The notes beneath the pieces were generated by a model. The model worked only from the letters and a program-made list of their open reading frames with translations. It was not told where the DNA came from and made no database searches. Both the position numbers and the translations under genes were made by a program. Of a stretch of 64,000 bases of DNA, positions 33,501 through 41,238 are shown piece by piece (positions within the stretch are counted from its first letter, which is position 1; each line of letters begins with the position of its first letter). Where the stretch lies: positions 248,001 to 312,000 of the forward strand of contig JAFWEX010000084.1 of NCBI GenBank assembly GCA_017512705.1. The letters run 5' to 3'. The DNA comes from Paenibacillus sp. GTDB lineage: Bacteria; Bacillota; Bacilli; Paenibacillales; Paenibacillaceae.

Positions 33501-35766
33501 GCTCATGTGGTCACCGAACAACGGCAAGGATAACTCTCAAGCTGGGATAACTGGCATTGTATACATGGATGCTTACAAGCTGGATGGAACCCGTCTCTGG
33601 CGGATCAATTTGGGACCGAACATTCGGGCAGGGGCGCATTACTCCCCGTTCCTCGTCTATGATTTTGATGGAGACGGCCGGGCTGAGCTGATGATGAAAA
33701 CCGCAGACGGAACGATTGACGGACAGGGCAAGGTCATCGGGGATGCCAATGCAGATCATCGCAACAGCTCCGGATATGTTTTGCTGGGGGATGAATTCCT
33801 GACCGTATTTGATGGCGAGACTGGAGCAGCGCTGGATACGGTGAATTACGATCCACCGCGCGGAGATGTTGCCGCATGGGGGGATGGATACGGGAACCGG
33901 GTAGACCGCTTCCTTGCCGCTGTAGCTTATCTGGACGGCGAACATCCGAGTGCGATGTTCAGTCGTGGATATTACACACGTACGGTGCTTGCCTCCTACA
34001 ATTTCCGGGACGGCAAGATCAGTCAGGTTTGGCGTTTTGATTCCAATGATGAGGGTTACGGTTCATATGCAGGTCAGGGGAATCACAATCTCTCCGTAGG
34101 TGATGTCGACGGAGATGGCAAGGATGAGATTACATTCGGAGCAATGGCAATTGATGATGATGGGAAGCCGCTCTACAATACCAGACTGGGACATGGAGAT
34201 GCGATGCATCTGAGTGACCTGGATCCAACCCGTCCGGGCATGGAGGTATTCGGGGTGCACGAAGATAAAAGCTCAAAATATGGCATGGAGATGCGAGATG
34301 CAGCCACAGGTGAAGTGCTGTGGGGGGTATTCACAGGGATGGATACGGGCCGTGGTATGGCAGCTGATATTGATCCAAACTACCCGGGAGCTGAAGTGTG
34401 GGCTGCCACAATTACGAATGAGCAGCACATCCCGATTACTGGACTATACAGTGCCAAGGGGGAGCTAATCACAACCAAGATTCCTTCCTCGACCAACTTT
34501 GGCATCTGGTGGGACGGCGACCTGTTACGTGAGTTGCAGGACGGTATTCGAATCGACAAATGGGATGTTGAAAACCAGACTACAATTAACCTGCTGACAG
34601 CAACAGGTGCTGCTTCCAACAACGGAACCAAAGCTAATCCTAGCTTACAAGCTGATTTGTTTGGCGACTGGCGAGAAGAGGTCATCTGGCGCAGTCAGGA
34701 TAGTTCGGAGCTGCGTATTTATACTACGACCGATGAGACAGATGTGCGGCTTCGTACGCTGATGCATGATCCAGTCTATCGTCTTGGCGTAGCTTGGCAA
34801 AATGTAGCCTATAATCAGCCGCCGCATACCAGCTTTTATCTCGGTGCAGACATGGAGCAGCCGAAGGCGCCGAATATTCGCTATGTTGGTAGTTCCCCAG
34901 AGCCGGAGGAACCGGAAGACACAACACCTCCAGTCATCACGGATCTACCTGAGGAGCAGATGAGCGAGGATGATGTTCTGCAAGTGAAGGTGAAAGCCGA
35001 AGACCCTGAATCAGGAATTACAAGTCTGGAGCTGACTTGGGACGGCGAAATGGTGCAGCCAGGTGATCAGATTGAATTGACCGGACTTGCAGGCAAACAT
35101 ATCTTCACAGCTCGCGCAGTGAATGGTGTGGGACTGATCACAGAAGTATCCGTTGACGTAACTATAGCAGCCGGAGATCAGGCGGAGGGTGCGCCTGGAA
35201 CGCCTGTTCTTTCGGATAATCAAGGTCACGTAAATGGGCTAAGTGATGGAAACTATACGGTGACAATGGATATGTGGTGGGGGAATAACGGTACGGAGTA
35301 TAAGCTGTATGAGAATGGAGAACTGCTGGATACTCAGAAGTTAGTTGCATCTACGCCGTCTGCTCAGAAGGTATCTACTTCCATTGAAGGGCGAGCGAAT
35401 GGCACCTATGTATATACGTGTGAACTTGCGAATGCCAAAGGCAAAACGGAATGTCAGCCGCTAACGGTCATCGTTCGTGATGCTGCACCGGCCAAACCTG
35501 AGTTGTCGCACGACAATTGGGATGAGGATGGCCAATACACAATTAAGATAAATCTGTGGTGGGGTACCAATGCGACATCGTACCGGTTGTATGAGAACGG
35601 GAAGGAGATTGATAGCCAGCCATTAGAGGCATTCTCCCCGAATGCACAGGTAGCCGAGGTGAAGGTGAATGATCGCGCTGTCGGAGAGTACACATATGTT
35701 GTGGAATGGATCAATGCAAGTGGAAAAACGGTAAGTGAACCGCTTCAGGTTAAAGTTACGCATTAA
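30559..35766 (+). CDS. Secreted multidomain enzyme: CE12-like rhamnogalacturonan acetylesterase fused to PL11 rhamnogalacturonan lyase
   Basis: Giant exported enzyme of 1735 residues. Signal peptide about 1-36, cleaved near AVNAAE. Order: beta-sandwich module starting YRYDFGSGTVAEGY (about 48-185); SGNH/GDSL esterase with GDST (about 201), GGRSS (238), GHND (270) and DNTHF (about 384); fibronectin type III module; second YRYDFG module; two more FN3-like modules; PL11 lyase (about 850-1445) with repeated Ca-loop motifs such as DMDGDGEYEI, DFDGDGRAEL and DVDGDGKDEI; an Ig-like module; and two ChiN/Ig-like modules with MWWGNNGTEYKLYENG and LWWGTNATSYRLYENG. ATG 30559 lies 9 bases after AAAGGA. 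It would remove acetyl groups and cleave the rhamnogalacturonan I backbone. Confidence 0.93.
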   Translation: MIAKQTRRLGLILLVSAFIMSSLGWGSLFGASAVNAAELDSAAAETTVYRYDFGSGTVAEGYTGVGADAVYTSDRGYGYADASKVTVQDRGTSDPIKSDFATFATGGQFNVDLPNGDYTVSLVAGDETGATEIAIDVESMNKVQLTSKAAGEYLEMDFNIALVDGQMNLVFSGAAANLNALVITKQAEREAGSKPVLYLAGDSTMQTYNPYWEPQAGWGQMFPSFFNDTVEIKNHSIGGRSSKSFIFQGRLDEILRVIRPGDYLFVQFGHNDATISVPDRYASPADYKIYLKTYIDGVRQRGATPILVTPMGRRDFNASTGKFNVSFPEYVQAAKEVAAENDVQLIDLSRLSIEYYDSIGPEATLSVFLHVAPGIYQAFPNGVADNTHFQEYGAIQIARLVAGAVRELDIPLADAVRDAEVPAEIPAKPSGLKVGSISNAGAVLKWTADEAADIYKIYRKLSSEPASAYTLTGTATVPTLTLSSLAEGETYTVRVTAVNGRGESEPSDEVSFTTKSAAYRYDFGPVGSPVAEGYNEVNRNTLYTSERGYGLTSSANMADRDRGNATDALRRDFVIYFGGNYEFKVDLPNGSYSVKAYIGDWIGSARTNVNIEGKDYGTVSSGAQNIAEKVINDVQVQDGQMNLVFSGQTAHLNGLEITPTFMSPSGLELDDLDLNSDPIRAVLSWEAVAGDVQYNVYRQSVGAAKPELLATVNEPAYTDIQIELGMDYVYTVTAVDQTGAESLASNALDVSTIDSSVAKAEVPSGLALQEINKNEASFTWNEAAGARFYQIYRSKNQDGSYEMIGRTKETSYKDSTILSTVPYYYRVASVNAGGVSELSSVLETPAATTLNRAMEYLDRAPVAVKTEQGNYIGWRMLGLDADSVAFNLYRDGKKLNAEPLTGSTNYMDADGTETSKYRVKMVENGVEKPATKEFSVWQEQYLSVPLQKPADAYTKDGQPYSYYAGDASVGDMDGDGEYEIVLMWSPNNGKDNSQAGITGIVYMDAYKLDGTRLWRINLGPNIRAGAHYSPFLVYDFDGDGRAELMMKTADGTIDGQGKVIGDANADHRNSSGYVLLGDEFLTVFDGETGAALDTVNYDPPRGDVAAWGDGYGNRVDRFLAAVAYLDGEHPSAMFSRGYYTRTVLASYNFRDGKISQVWRFDSNDEGYGSYAGQGNHNLSVGDVDGDGKDEITFGAMAIDDDGKPLYNTRLGHGDAMHLSDLDPTRPGMEVFGVHEDKSSKYGMEMRDAATGEVLWGVFTGMDTGRGMAADIDPNYPGAEVWAATITNEQHIPITGLYSAKGELITTKIPSSTNFGIWWDGDLLRELQDGIRIDKWDVENQTTINLLTATGAASNNGTKANPSLQADLFGDWREEVIWRSQDSSELRIYTTTDETDVRLRTLMHDPVYRLGVAWQNVAYNQPPHTSFYLGADMEQPKAPNIRYVGSSPEPEEPEDTTPPVITDLPEEQMSEDDVLQVKVKAEDPESGITSLELTWDGEMVQPGDQIELTGLAGKHIFTARAVNGVGLITEVSVDVTIAAGDQAEGAPGTPVLSDNQGHVNGLSDGNYTVTMDMWWGNNGTEYKLYENGELLDTQKLVASTPSAQKVSTSIEGRANGTYVYTCELANAKGKTECQPLTVIVRDAAPAKPELSHDNWDEDGQYTIKINLWWGTNATSYRLYENGKEIDSQPLEAFSPNAQVAEVKVNDRAVGEYTYVVEWINASGKTVSEPLQVKVTH

Positions 35767-35787
35767 GAGTATCCATGAACAGAAGAG

Positions 35788-35848
35788 CATCTCTTCATTC
35801 TCAAGAGATCCCCATCTATGGGATTCGAGATTGGAGAGGTGTTTTTTT
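35788..35848 (+). terminator. Terminator after the lyase gene
   Basis: CATCTCTTC (35788-35796) can pair with GGAGAGGTG (35833-35841) using wobbles, followed by TTTTTTT. Inside, ATCTCTT/AAGAGAT can form an alternative smaller hairpin. Confidence 0.7.
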
Positions 35849-36060
35849 CGTTTTATAAATTACACAATAATGACACAAATTGTTTAATAACATCCTGTGC
35901 TGTCTGGTATTCTCAACTCATCTCTATTAAAATAGAATCAGCCCTATCAAAATTTGGAGGAACATACAAAACATCCATGTCTTCTATGTCATATGTTAAT
36001 CAAACTATAGATTGACAGGAGCTACTACAATGAACAGAAGTTAAGGAGGTATCAGGGGTC

Positions 36061-36237
36061 ATGGTTATGAGTTTGGAATTGAAAAATAAAATAGAAAAGG
36101 CCAGGCATAACCTTTATAAACTGGTAGAGCACAACAAGGGAAGGCTTGGACATCCGGAAGTCATTCGACAATCGATGGCACTGGATGAATTGATTAATGA
36201 ATATCATCGGATCTCCCGAAATCAGACACGGCCATAA
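36061..36237 (+). CDS. Spo0E-like aspartyl-phosphate phosphatase
   Basis: A 58-residue protein of the Spo0E family, which dephosphorylates Spo0A~P or related regulators and delays sporulation. The family pattern is clear: IEKARHNLYKLVEHNKGRLG, then HPEVIRQSMALDELINEYHR, containing the SxxLDxLI-type core as SMALDELI. AAGGAGGT lies 10 bases before the ATG. It is a monocistronic gene in a loose intergenic area, divergent in function from its neighbours. Confidence 0.9.
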   Translation: MVMSLELKNKIEKARHNLYKLVEHNKGRLGHPEVIRQSMALDELINEYHRISRNQTRP

Positions 36238-36282
36238 GAGCGAACTGATCGGGTGCAACTATATACAGAAAGGCGTTATCGT

Positions 36283-36375
36283 ATGAATCAATACCGCTTG
36301 GACGTACAGCACATCGTCCAAAACAAGAAAGGGCATGGAAGATCGCCGGAAAGGTTAATCCTGCATGAAACGTGA
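36283..36375 (+). CDS. Possible 30-residue ORF resembling a decayed Spo0E-like piece
   Basis: MNQYRLDVQHIVQNKKGHGR then SPERLILHET. The stretch IVQNKKGHGRSPERLILHE loosely echoes LVEHNKGRLGHPEVIRQS of the gene just upstream. An AGAAAGG precedes it at 9 bases. It may be a remnant of a duplication or chance; there is no independent support. Confidence 0.25.
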   Translation: MNQYRLDVQHIVQNKKGHGRSPERLILHET

Positions 36376-36412
36376 GGGACCTTGATGGCGGATCATTCAT
36401 GCCCGTTTTAGT

Positions 36413-37351
36413 TCAGTGAAGCATTCGTTTGGCTTCCAGATACAGTACTTGAACGAATTTTTTCGTATTGATGCGAGTCTGGGACAACGAAGGTTCCACA
36501 TTATTTTGAAGCTCCAGCATTTTTTTGCGTATCTCAGTAAAGTCAAAAAATTTGGAGGCATAGTTCTCGAACTTCGGATGGGTGTAATCGGTCAATCCGA
36601 GAGAAACCACGTGACTCAAGGTCTGGAAAATAGCTCTACGCACTCGTTGTTCTGCTGCCTTCACCTCTTTGGTAATGTCTGCAGCCGAAGCATTCTGTCC
36701 CAATTTACGCTGAGCGACATGCTGAAAGATGTCTTTGAGCGATGGGAAAGTATAGGGGGACAGCGCATGCTCGTTTGTCTCTATCTGTTCCAGATATTCC
36801 AACATGTCCAGCAGATCCCGGCTGCCCGCTTCTCCGATCATACCCATCTCGGACAGTAGAAAATGTCCAGCAGTGGCAATGGTTTTATCGGGAACCTGCG
36901 TTTGTTGACGTGCCCCAGTATGTAGCCCCGACAGTCCTTGTAGCGTACGCTGGATATCAGCAATAGACTGTTGCATCCGTAGTCTCTCCTCCACCAGCCT
37001 TAACACCGATAGAATCTCCAACCGGTTTATGGGTTTCGTAATGTAATACTCAATGCCAAGAGAGTAAGCCTCTCCAATCATATTTTTGGACTCGATCTGG
37101 GAGATCATTACGATCTTGCCTTTGAACTTCCCTTCAAGTGCACGTACGGTCTGGATCCCATCCTGGTGTGGCATCAGCAGATCGATCAGCAGCACATCCA
37201 CCTTATGCAGCTCCAACAATTCGGCATGAATATGTGTCCCATCCTCGGCCTCACCCGCGATTTCGCCTAATCCTTCATCTTCAATAATGTCTATAAGCAT
37301 GGAACGCACGCCTGGATCATCATCTACGATAAAATAACGCACATAGGTCAC
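36413..37351 (-). CDS. glnL: GlnL-like response regulator (YcbB-type C-terminal domain)
   Basis: Two-component regulator of 312 residues. The receiver (1-120) has FIVDDDPGVRSML, phosphoacceptor Asp in LLIDLLMPHQDGI and Lys in IEYYITKPINRLEI. The C-terminal half (about 150-305) matches the YcbB/GlnL DNA-binding domain, with LFLSEMG-like helices and RVRRAIFQTLSHVVSLGLTD. In B. subtilis GlnK-GlnL controls glutaminase and the glutamine symporter GlnT. Here it is divergent from an AGCS symporter, the equivalent target. No kinase gene adjoins it. Confidence 0.88.
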   Translation of the reverse strand: MTYVRYFIVDDDPGVRSMLIDIIEDEGLGEIAGEAEDGTHIHAELLELHKVDVLLIDLLMPHQDGIQTVRALEGKFKGKIVMISQIESKNMIGEAYSLGIEYYITKPINRLEILSVLRLVEERLRMQQSIADIQRTLQGLSGLHTGARQQTQVPDKTIATAGHFLLSEMGMIGEAGSRDLLDMLEYLEQIETNEHALSPYTFPSLKDIFQHVAQRKLGQNASAADITKEVKAAEQRVRRAIFQTLSHVVSLGLTDYTHPKFENYASKFFDFTEIRKKMLELQNNVEPSLSQTRINTKKFVQVLYLEAKRMLH

Positions 37352-37772
37352 TCCCTTTCCAATTGATCAGGATATTTCTAAAAAATACGCTCTATTCTAT
37401 ATGGCCTCGCTGCTCCATAAGATTTTGTTTGTTTTACAGATGAATGATCTCGAATCCTGTGATTCTCTCTTTCTATAATACTTCCCACTTGCTATTCTGC
37501 ATAGAAGCTTACATGTGAGGTTAGATGACAATGACTGGATGAGAGAGGTCGATTTCCAAAAAAAATGTGTAGATATCATGTAGGTATTTGTCGATTTCGG
37601 TAGATATAATTGTAGTATAAGTAACATGCATCAGTCTGAACTTGTTGTTGTGTAAAATGTTGCAAATTTTCAGTTGTTTCAAAATCACAGCACCTGATCA
37701 GACCTAGAAGTTTCAGGATAAGAAATGAATGCAGTATCTTTTTAATAATACATCATAAAAAGGGGCGTATCG
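37352..37772. other. Divergent control region, glnL / AGCS symporter
   Basis: A 421-base stretch, AT-rich and without a supported gene. It carries the GlnR-type box at 37514-37530. The sequence TTTTGT-TTG-TTTTAC (37432-37446) is a poor partial match to the direct-repeat site reported for GlnL in B. subtilis. Confidence 0.55.
37514..37530. promoter_or_regulatory. GlnR/TnrA-type box between glnL and the symporter
   Basis: TGTGA-GGTTAGA-TGACA is an exact match to TGTNA-N7-TNACA, the third in nitrogen-related intergenic DNA of this window. Confidence 0.75.
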
Positions 37773-39209
37773 ATGGAGCAAATAATACAAGATGTTGTCG
37801 GCGTTTTTAATGACTTTCTCTGGTCCAAGCTGTTAATCATTCTGCTGGTTGTCTGCGGTGTCTATTTCACAACGAAAACAAGGTTCATGCAATTCCGAAT
37901 GATCGGTGATATGGTCAAGGTACTGAAAGAGAAAAGGAGCAAGGAGCCGGGCAAAATTTCCCCATTTCAAGCGTTCTGTATCAGTATGGCCGCACGTGTG
38001 GGTACGGGAAACATTACAGGGATTGCAATAGCTATAGCCATCGGGGGGCCCGGAGCTATATTCTGGATGTGGGTTATTGCAATTATTGGATCGGCTTCGA
38101 GCTTTGTCGAGAGTACGTTAGCTCAGATCTACAAAATTAAGGACAAGGGCGGATTCCGCGGTGGACCAGCATATTATATGGAACGAGGTCTTGGGAAACG
38201 TTGGATGGGTATTCTGTTTGCTATTTTGATCACCCTTTCGTTCGGTCTGGTCTTTAACGCTGTACAGTCCAACACGATTACAGTGGCATTCCAAAATTCC
38301 TTTGGAACGGATCGCTTAACGGTTGGTATCATTATGGCAGTCGTGTTTGCTGGGATCATTATGGGCGGCGTGAAACGGATCGCGAAAGCGTCGGAGTATA
38401 TCGTGGTTGTACTTGCCGTGCTGTATATCGGTGTGGCTGCGTTTATCATGCTGGTAAATATTACTGAACTTCCGGGAATCATTGCGCTGATTGTGAAAAA
38501 TGCCTTCGGCATCGAACAGGCGGCTGGTGGTACACTGGGTGCAGCGCTAATGAATGGTGTTAAGCGTGGATTATTTTCCAATGAAGCCGGTATGGGTAGT
38601 GCGCCGAATGCTGCTGCAACGGCGGATACGTCTCATCCGGTTAAGCAAGGCCTGATTCAAGCATTTGGCGTTCTGACAGATACGCTCATTATTTGTACAA
38701 GTACAGCGATGATTATTTTGTTATCTGGGGTATATCAAGGTTCAGATCTGGGTGGTATTGAGTTGACTCAAGCTGCACTCAGTGTACACATCGGTCCTTG
38801 GGCTTCAGGCTTCTTGGCTATAATGGTATTCCTGTTTGCTTTCAGTACGCTGATTGGTAATTATTACTACGGGGAAACAAATATTGAATTTATTAAGTCT
38901 AATAAGATATGGCTCTGGATCTACCGTGTTGCGGTCATTAGCATGGTGTTGTTTGGTGCGGTAGCGAAGGTACAACTGGTGTGGGATTTGGCTGACCTGT
39001 TTATGGGTCTGATGGTCGTCGTTAATCTGATTGCGATCCTGATGCTATCTAAAGTCACCTTTGAAGCGCTCAAGGATTACAAGCGGCAGAAGGCTGAGGG
39101 ACGTGACCCTGTGTTCACCCGTGATCGTATTCATATTCCGGGAGAGGTTGAGTGCTGGGAGTCGGAGGAAGAGGTAACCGGTACTAGAAAGATTAATGTG
39201 ACGCAATAA
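37773..39209 (+). CDS. Sodium:alanine/glutamine symporter, AGCS family (GlnT/AlsT-like)
   Basis: Na+-coupled amino-acid importer, 478 residues with about 11 helices. AGCS features include FCISMAARVGTGNITGIAIA (Na+/substrate site on the first helices), GGPGAIFWMWVIAIIGSASS, FRGGPAYYMERGLGKRWMG and GLFSNEAGMGSAPNAAATAD. AAAAAGGGGC precedes the ATG. The divergent GlnL and the GlnR box make glutamine the most likely substrate, but alanine or glycine cannot be excluded. Confidence 0.92.
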   Translation: MEQIIQDVVGVFNDFLWSKLLIILLVVCGVYFTTKTRFMQFRMIGDMVKVLKEKRSKEPGKISPFQAFCISMAARVGTGNITGIAIAIAIGGPGAIFWMWVIAIIGSASSFVESTLAQIYKIKDKGGFRGGPAYYMERGLGKRWMGILFAILITLSFGLVFNAVQSNTITVAFQNSFGTDRLTVGIIMAVVFAGIIMGGVKRIAKASEYIVVVLAVLYIGVAAFIMLVNITELPGIIALIVKNAFGIEQAAGGTLGAALMNGVKRGLFSNEAGMGSAPNAAATADTSHPVKQGLIQAFGVLTDTLIICTSTAMIILLSGVYQGSDLGGIELTQAALSVHIGPWASGFLAIMVFLFAFSTLIGNYYYGETNIEFIKSNKIWLWIYRVAVISMVLFGAVAKVQLVWDLADLFMGLMVVVNLIAILMLSKVTFEALKDYKRQKAEGRDPVFTRDRIHIPGEVECWESEEEVTGTRKINVTQ

Positions 39210-39225
39210 TTCATATAAAACAAAG

Positions 39226-39266
39226 AACAGGACTTGGACTACCATTATGGCATCCCAAGTCCTGTT
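39226..39266 (+). terminator. Terminator after the AGCS gene
   Basis: AACAGGACTTGG pairs with CCAAGTCCTGTT (12 bp, perfect) around a 17-base loop, followed by TATTACATTTT. It can also serve the convergent chemoreceptor gene. Confidence 0.85.
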
Positions 39267-39336
39267 TATTACATTTTAACTCCATCTGCATGTTGTATGA
39301 GGGTAGATCAGATCACTTAAAGCTATACCTCATCGG

Positions 39337-40185
39337 TTACTTCTGTACAGAGTAGCTGATCAGTTGCTCGGACAGAGCTTTCATGCGTTCACCAGTATCA
39401 TTGAGCTTCTCGATCACATCAGTGAATGAAGAAACGAGGGTTGCTTGTTCTTGTGAGGAAGCTGCAATCTGGGATACTTCAACCTCCATCTGCTTGATCA
39501 CCTGTTGTACATCTTTGAGGCTGGCGTCAATATCGGTCGTTGCTTGTTTCGCATCAACAGAAAGTTTACGTACTTCGGATGCCACAACACCAAAACCGGC
39601 TCCTGCTTCACCTACACGTGCTGCTTCAATCGCAGCATTTAGACCGAGCAGGTTCGTTTGTTCAGAGATTTCCCGAATGAACCCTGCTACTTTGTTAATC
39701 TGGGATGAGTTCTGCACGGCAAGCCGTGTGTTCTCCAAGATCTGCTCACTGGTCGCTTGTAACTCCTCGGCATGAGCAGCAACATGCTGTACCATATCGA
39801 CAAGGTTGGCATTGATGTTCTGATTCTCTTCCATAATCTCTTCAAGTTGATTCTGATTGGACTGGTCATAGGAGGCACAGAATACAGCAACAACATTGTC
39901 ATGATCATCGAAGATGGGGATATTCAGCGTGTCCAACTCAAGGCCAAACACTTCTTTAGGCAATGTTGCAAGTGTAGCTTCTCTACCATTCTTTAGTACG
40001 GCGAAGTTTTGATAGGATTCCAGAAGGCGCATTCCTTTTTCAAATCCAAGGTCGAACTTCTGGGTGGTCAAGACTTCGAGTACTTTCTCGTGATCATACA
40101 GAGTCAAGCTGGCAGGCTCTCGGAGTATCAGACCAATATATGGAATGGACTTCGCTAATGCGTCAATAATGTTTATGGAACTCAT
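39337..40185 (-). CDS. Soluble methyl-accepting chemotaxis-type receptor, YfmS-like
   Basis: Cytoplasmic chemoreceptor, 282 residues and no membrane helix. The N-terminal 120 residues form a small sensory domain (PAS-like, including [20 protein letters not shown]). The C-terminal methyl-accepting hairpin tip reads [17 protein letters not shown] followed by [15 protein letters not shown] and EVRKLS, the CheA/CheW contact site. Size and layout match B. subtilis YfmS. The signal may be metabolic or redox-related; no cofactor residues are obvious. Confidence 0.9.
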   Translation of the reverse strand: MSSINIIDALAKSIPYIGLILREPASLTLYDHEKVLEVLTTQKFDLGFEKGMRLLESYQNFAVLKNGREATLATLPKEVFGLELDTLNIPIFDDHDNVVAVFCASYDQSNQNQLEEIMEENQNINANLVDMVQHVAAHAEELQATSEQILENTRLAVQNSSQINKVAGFIREISEQTNLLGLNAAIEAARVGEAGAGFGVVASEVRKLSVDAKQATTDIDASLKDVQQVIKQMEVEVSQIAASSQEQATLVSSFTDVIEKLNDTGERMKALSEQLISYSVQK

Positions 40186-40426
40186 GGAACAAAATCATCC
40201 TCTCAAAAAAGTATATACAAATAAATTGGTAAGTTTGAAATATATATAGTACCTCTATTGTTCATCGGACAATGTCTGGCGATCTTGAATGCTGTAATGC
40301 ATTAAAATTAAACTATTTTCAATAATATTTTCAGAATTTTTACCATCTGGAACGGTTTCATGGATATTAGTTCTAGTTGTAACTGTTTTTATGCCAATTA
40401 TTCTCATCACGTTGACTTGATATATA

Positions 40427-40438
40427 GGACATATGTCC
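40427..40438. promoter_or_regulatory. 12-base perfect palindrome upstream of the Crp/Fnr-type gene
   Basis: GGACATATGTCC lies 11 bases downstream of the -35-like TTGACT (40412-40417) and 38 bases before the gene start. It is well placed for an autoregulatory operator, although no good -10 at normal spacing was found. Confidence 0.45.
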
Positions 40439-40475
40439 ATTTTTATAGGTAAGATCACATGGGAGGTACGGCCGA

Positions 40476-41174
40476 ATGAAGGAAGTGTTGAATTTTGAGC
40501 TGATACATCAGCTGGTTAAAATGCACGGATTGGATGAGGTGCTGGATGATACAGTGCTTGCCGAGCTGCGTCTTCTGGAGGCAGAAAAAGGTGAAATGAT
40601 CTGTGAAAAAGGAGAGCGTCCTGAACGCTTGTATTTTCTCGTTCAAGGCAAACTTAAAATCTTCACAACACTGCCGAATGGTAAGTCGCTTCTGCTTCGG
40701 TTCGGCACACCGCTCTCGCTTGTTGGTGATCTGGAACTTGTCAACGGAAAAGAAGCGAGCAATTCAGTGCAGTCTGTGAATCGCAGTTTGTTACTTGCAG
40801 TCAGCTATCGTGCGATCCAGAACTCCTATACGAAGAATCCGAATTTCCTTCATTTTATGCTCAGCCAGGTGACGCATAAGCTGTACACGTTCTCGAATCT
40901 ATCAAGCTTGAACATGTTGTGTCCTGTTGAAAGCAGGTTTGCCAGTTATCTTTTGTCTACTTTGGATGAGAATACAACGACTTCAGAAGAAGTCCAGACA
41001 TCAACACTGACAGAGCTGGCGGATCTGCTGGGGACAAGTTACAGACATCTCAATCGGGTCATTCAGGACTTATGCAAGCGGGATATCATTCGTAAAGCAA
41101 GACGGAAAATTGTCATTCAGAATGTGGAGGAGTTGCGAGAGATTGCAGGAGGTAATGTGTATGAAAAGTGTTAG
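40476..41174 (+). CDS. Crp/Fnr-family regulator (YeiL-like)
   Basis: A 232-residue regulator. The N-terminal cyclic-nucleotide-binding-like fold (about 15-140) includes GEMICEKGERPERLYFLVQG then KLKIFTTLPNGKSLLLRFG. The C-terminal winged helix reads LTELADLLGTSYRHLNRVIQ followed by DLCKRDIIRKARRKIVI. There is no FNR-type N-terminal Cys cluster and no clear cAMP-binding Arg-Ser signature, so the ligand is unknown. GGGAGGT precedes the ATG. Confidence 0.9.
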   Translation: MKEVLNFELIHQLVKMHGLDEVLDDTVLAELRLLEAEKGEMICEKGERPERLYFLVQGKLKIFTTLPNGKSLLLRFGTPLSLVGDLELVNGKEASNSVQSVNRSLLLAVSYRAIQNSYTKNPNFLHFMLSQVTHKLYTFSNLSSLNMLCPVESRFASYLLSTLDENTTTSEEVQTSTLTELADLLGTSYRHLNRVIQDLCKRDIIRKARRKIVIQNVEELREIAGGNVYEKC

Positions 41175-41181
41175 TATCCAA

Positions 41182-41210
41182 TAAAAAACACCCTTCATCG
41201 TGAAGGATGC
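41182..41210 (-). terminator. Terminator of pepT
   Basis: Minus strand: GCATCCTTCA-CGA-TGAAGGGTGT, a 10-bp stem with two wobbles and a 3-base loop, followed by TTTTTATTG. Confidence 0.85.
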
Positions 41211-41238
41211 TCTTGTTCATCTGATCTGCTGTTGTTAC

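Noticed and set aside
35818..36015. 65-codon frame after the lyase gene
   Set aside because: It begins inside the terminator hairpin, has no ribosome site and its product is unconvincing.
37432..37446. TTTTGT-TTG-TTTTAC considered as a GlnL site
   Set aside because: The reported B. subtilis site is a direct repeat of TTTTGT with four bases between. Here the second half and the spacing both differ.
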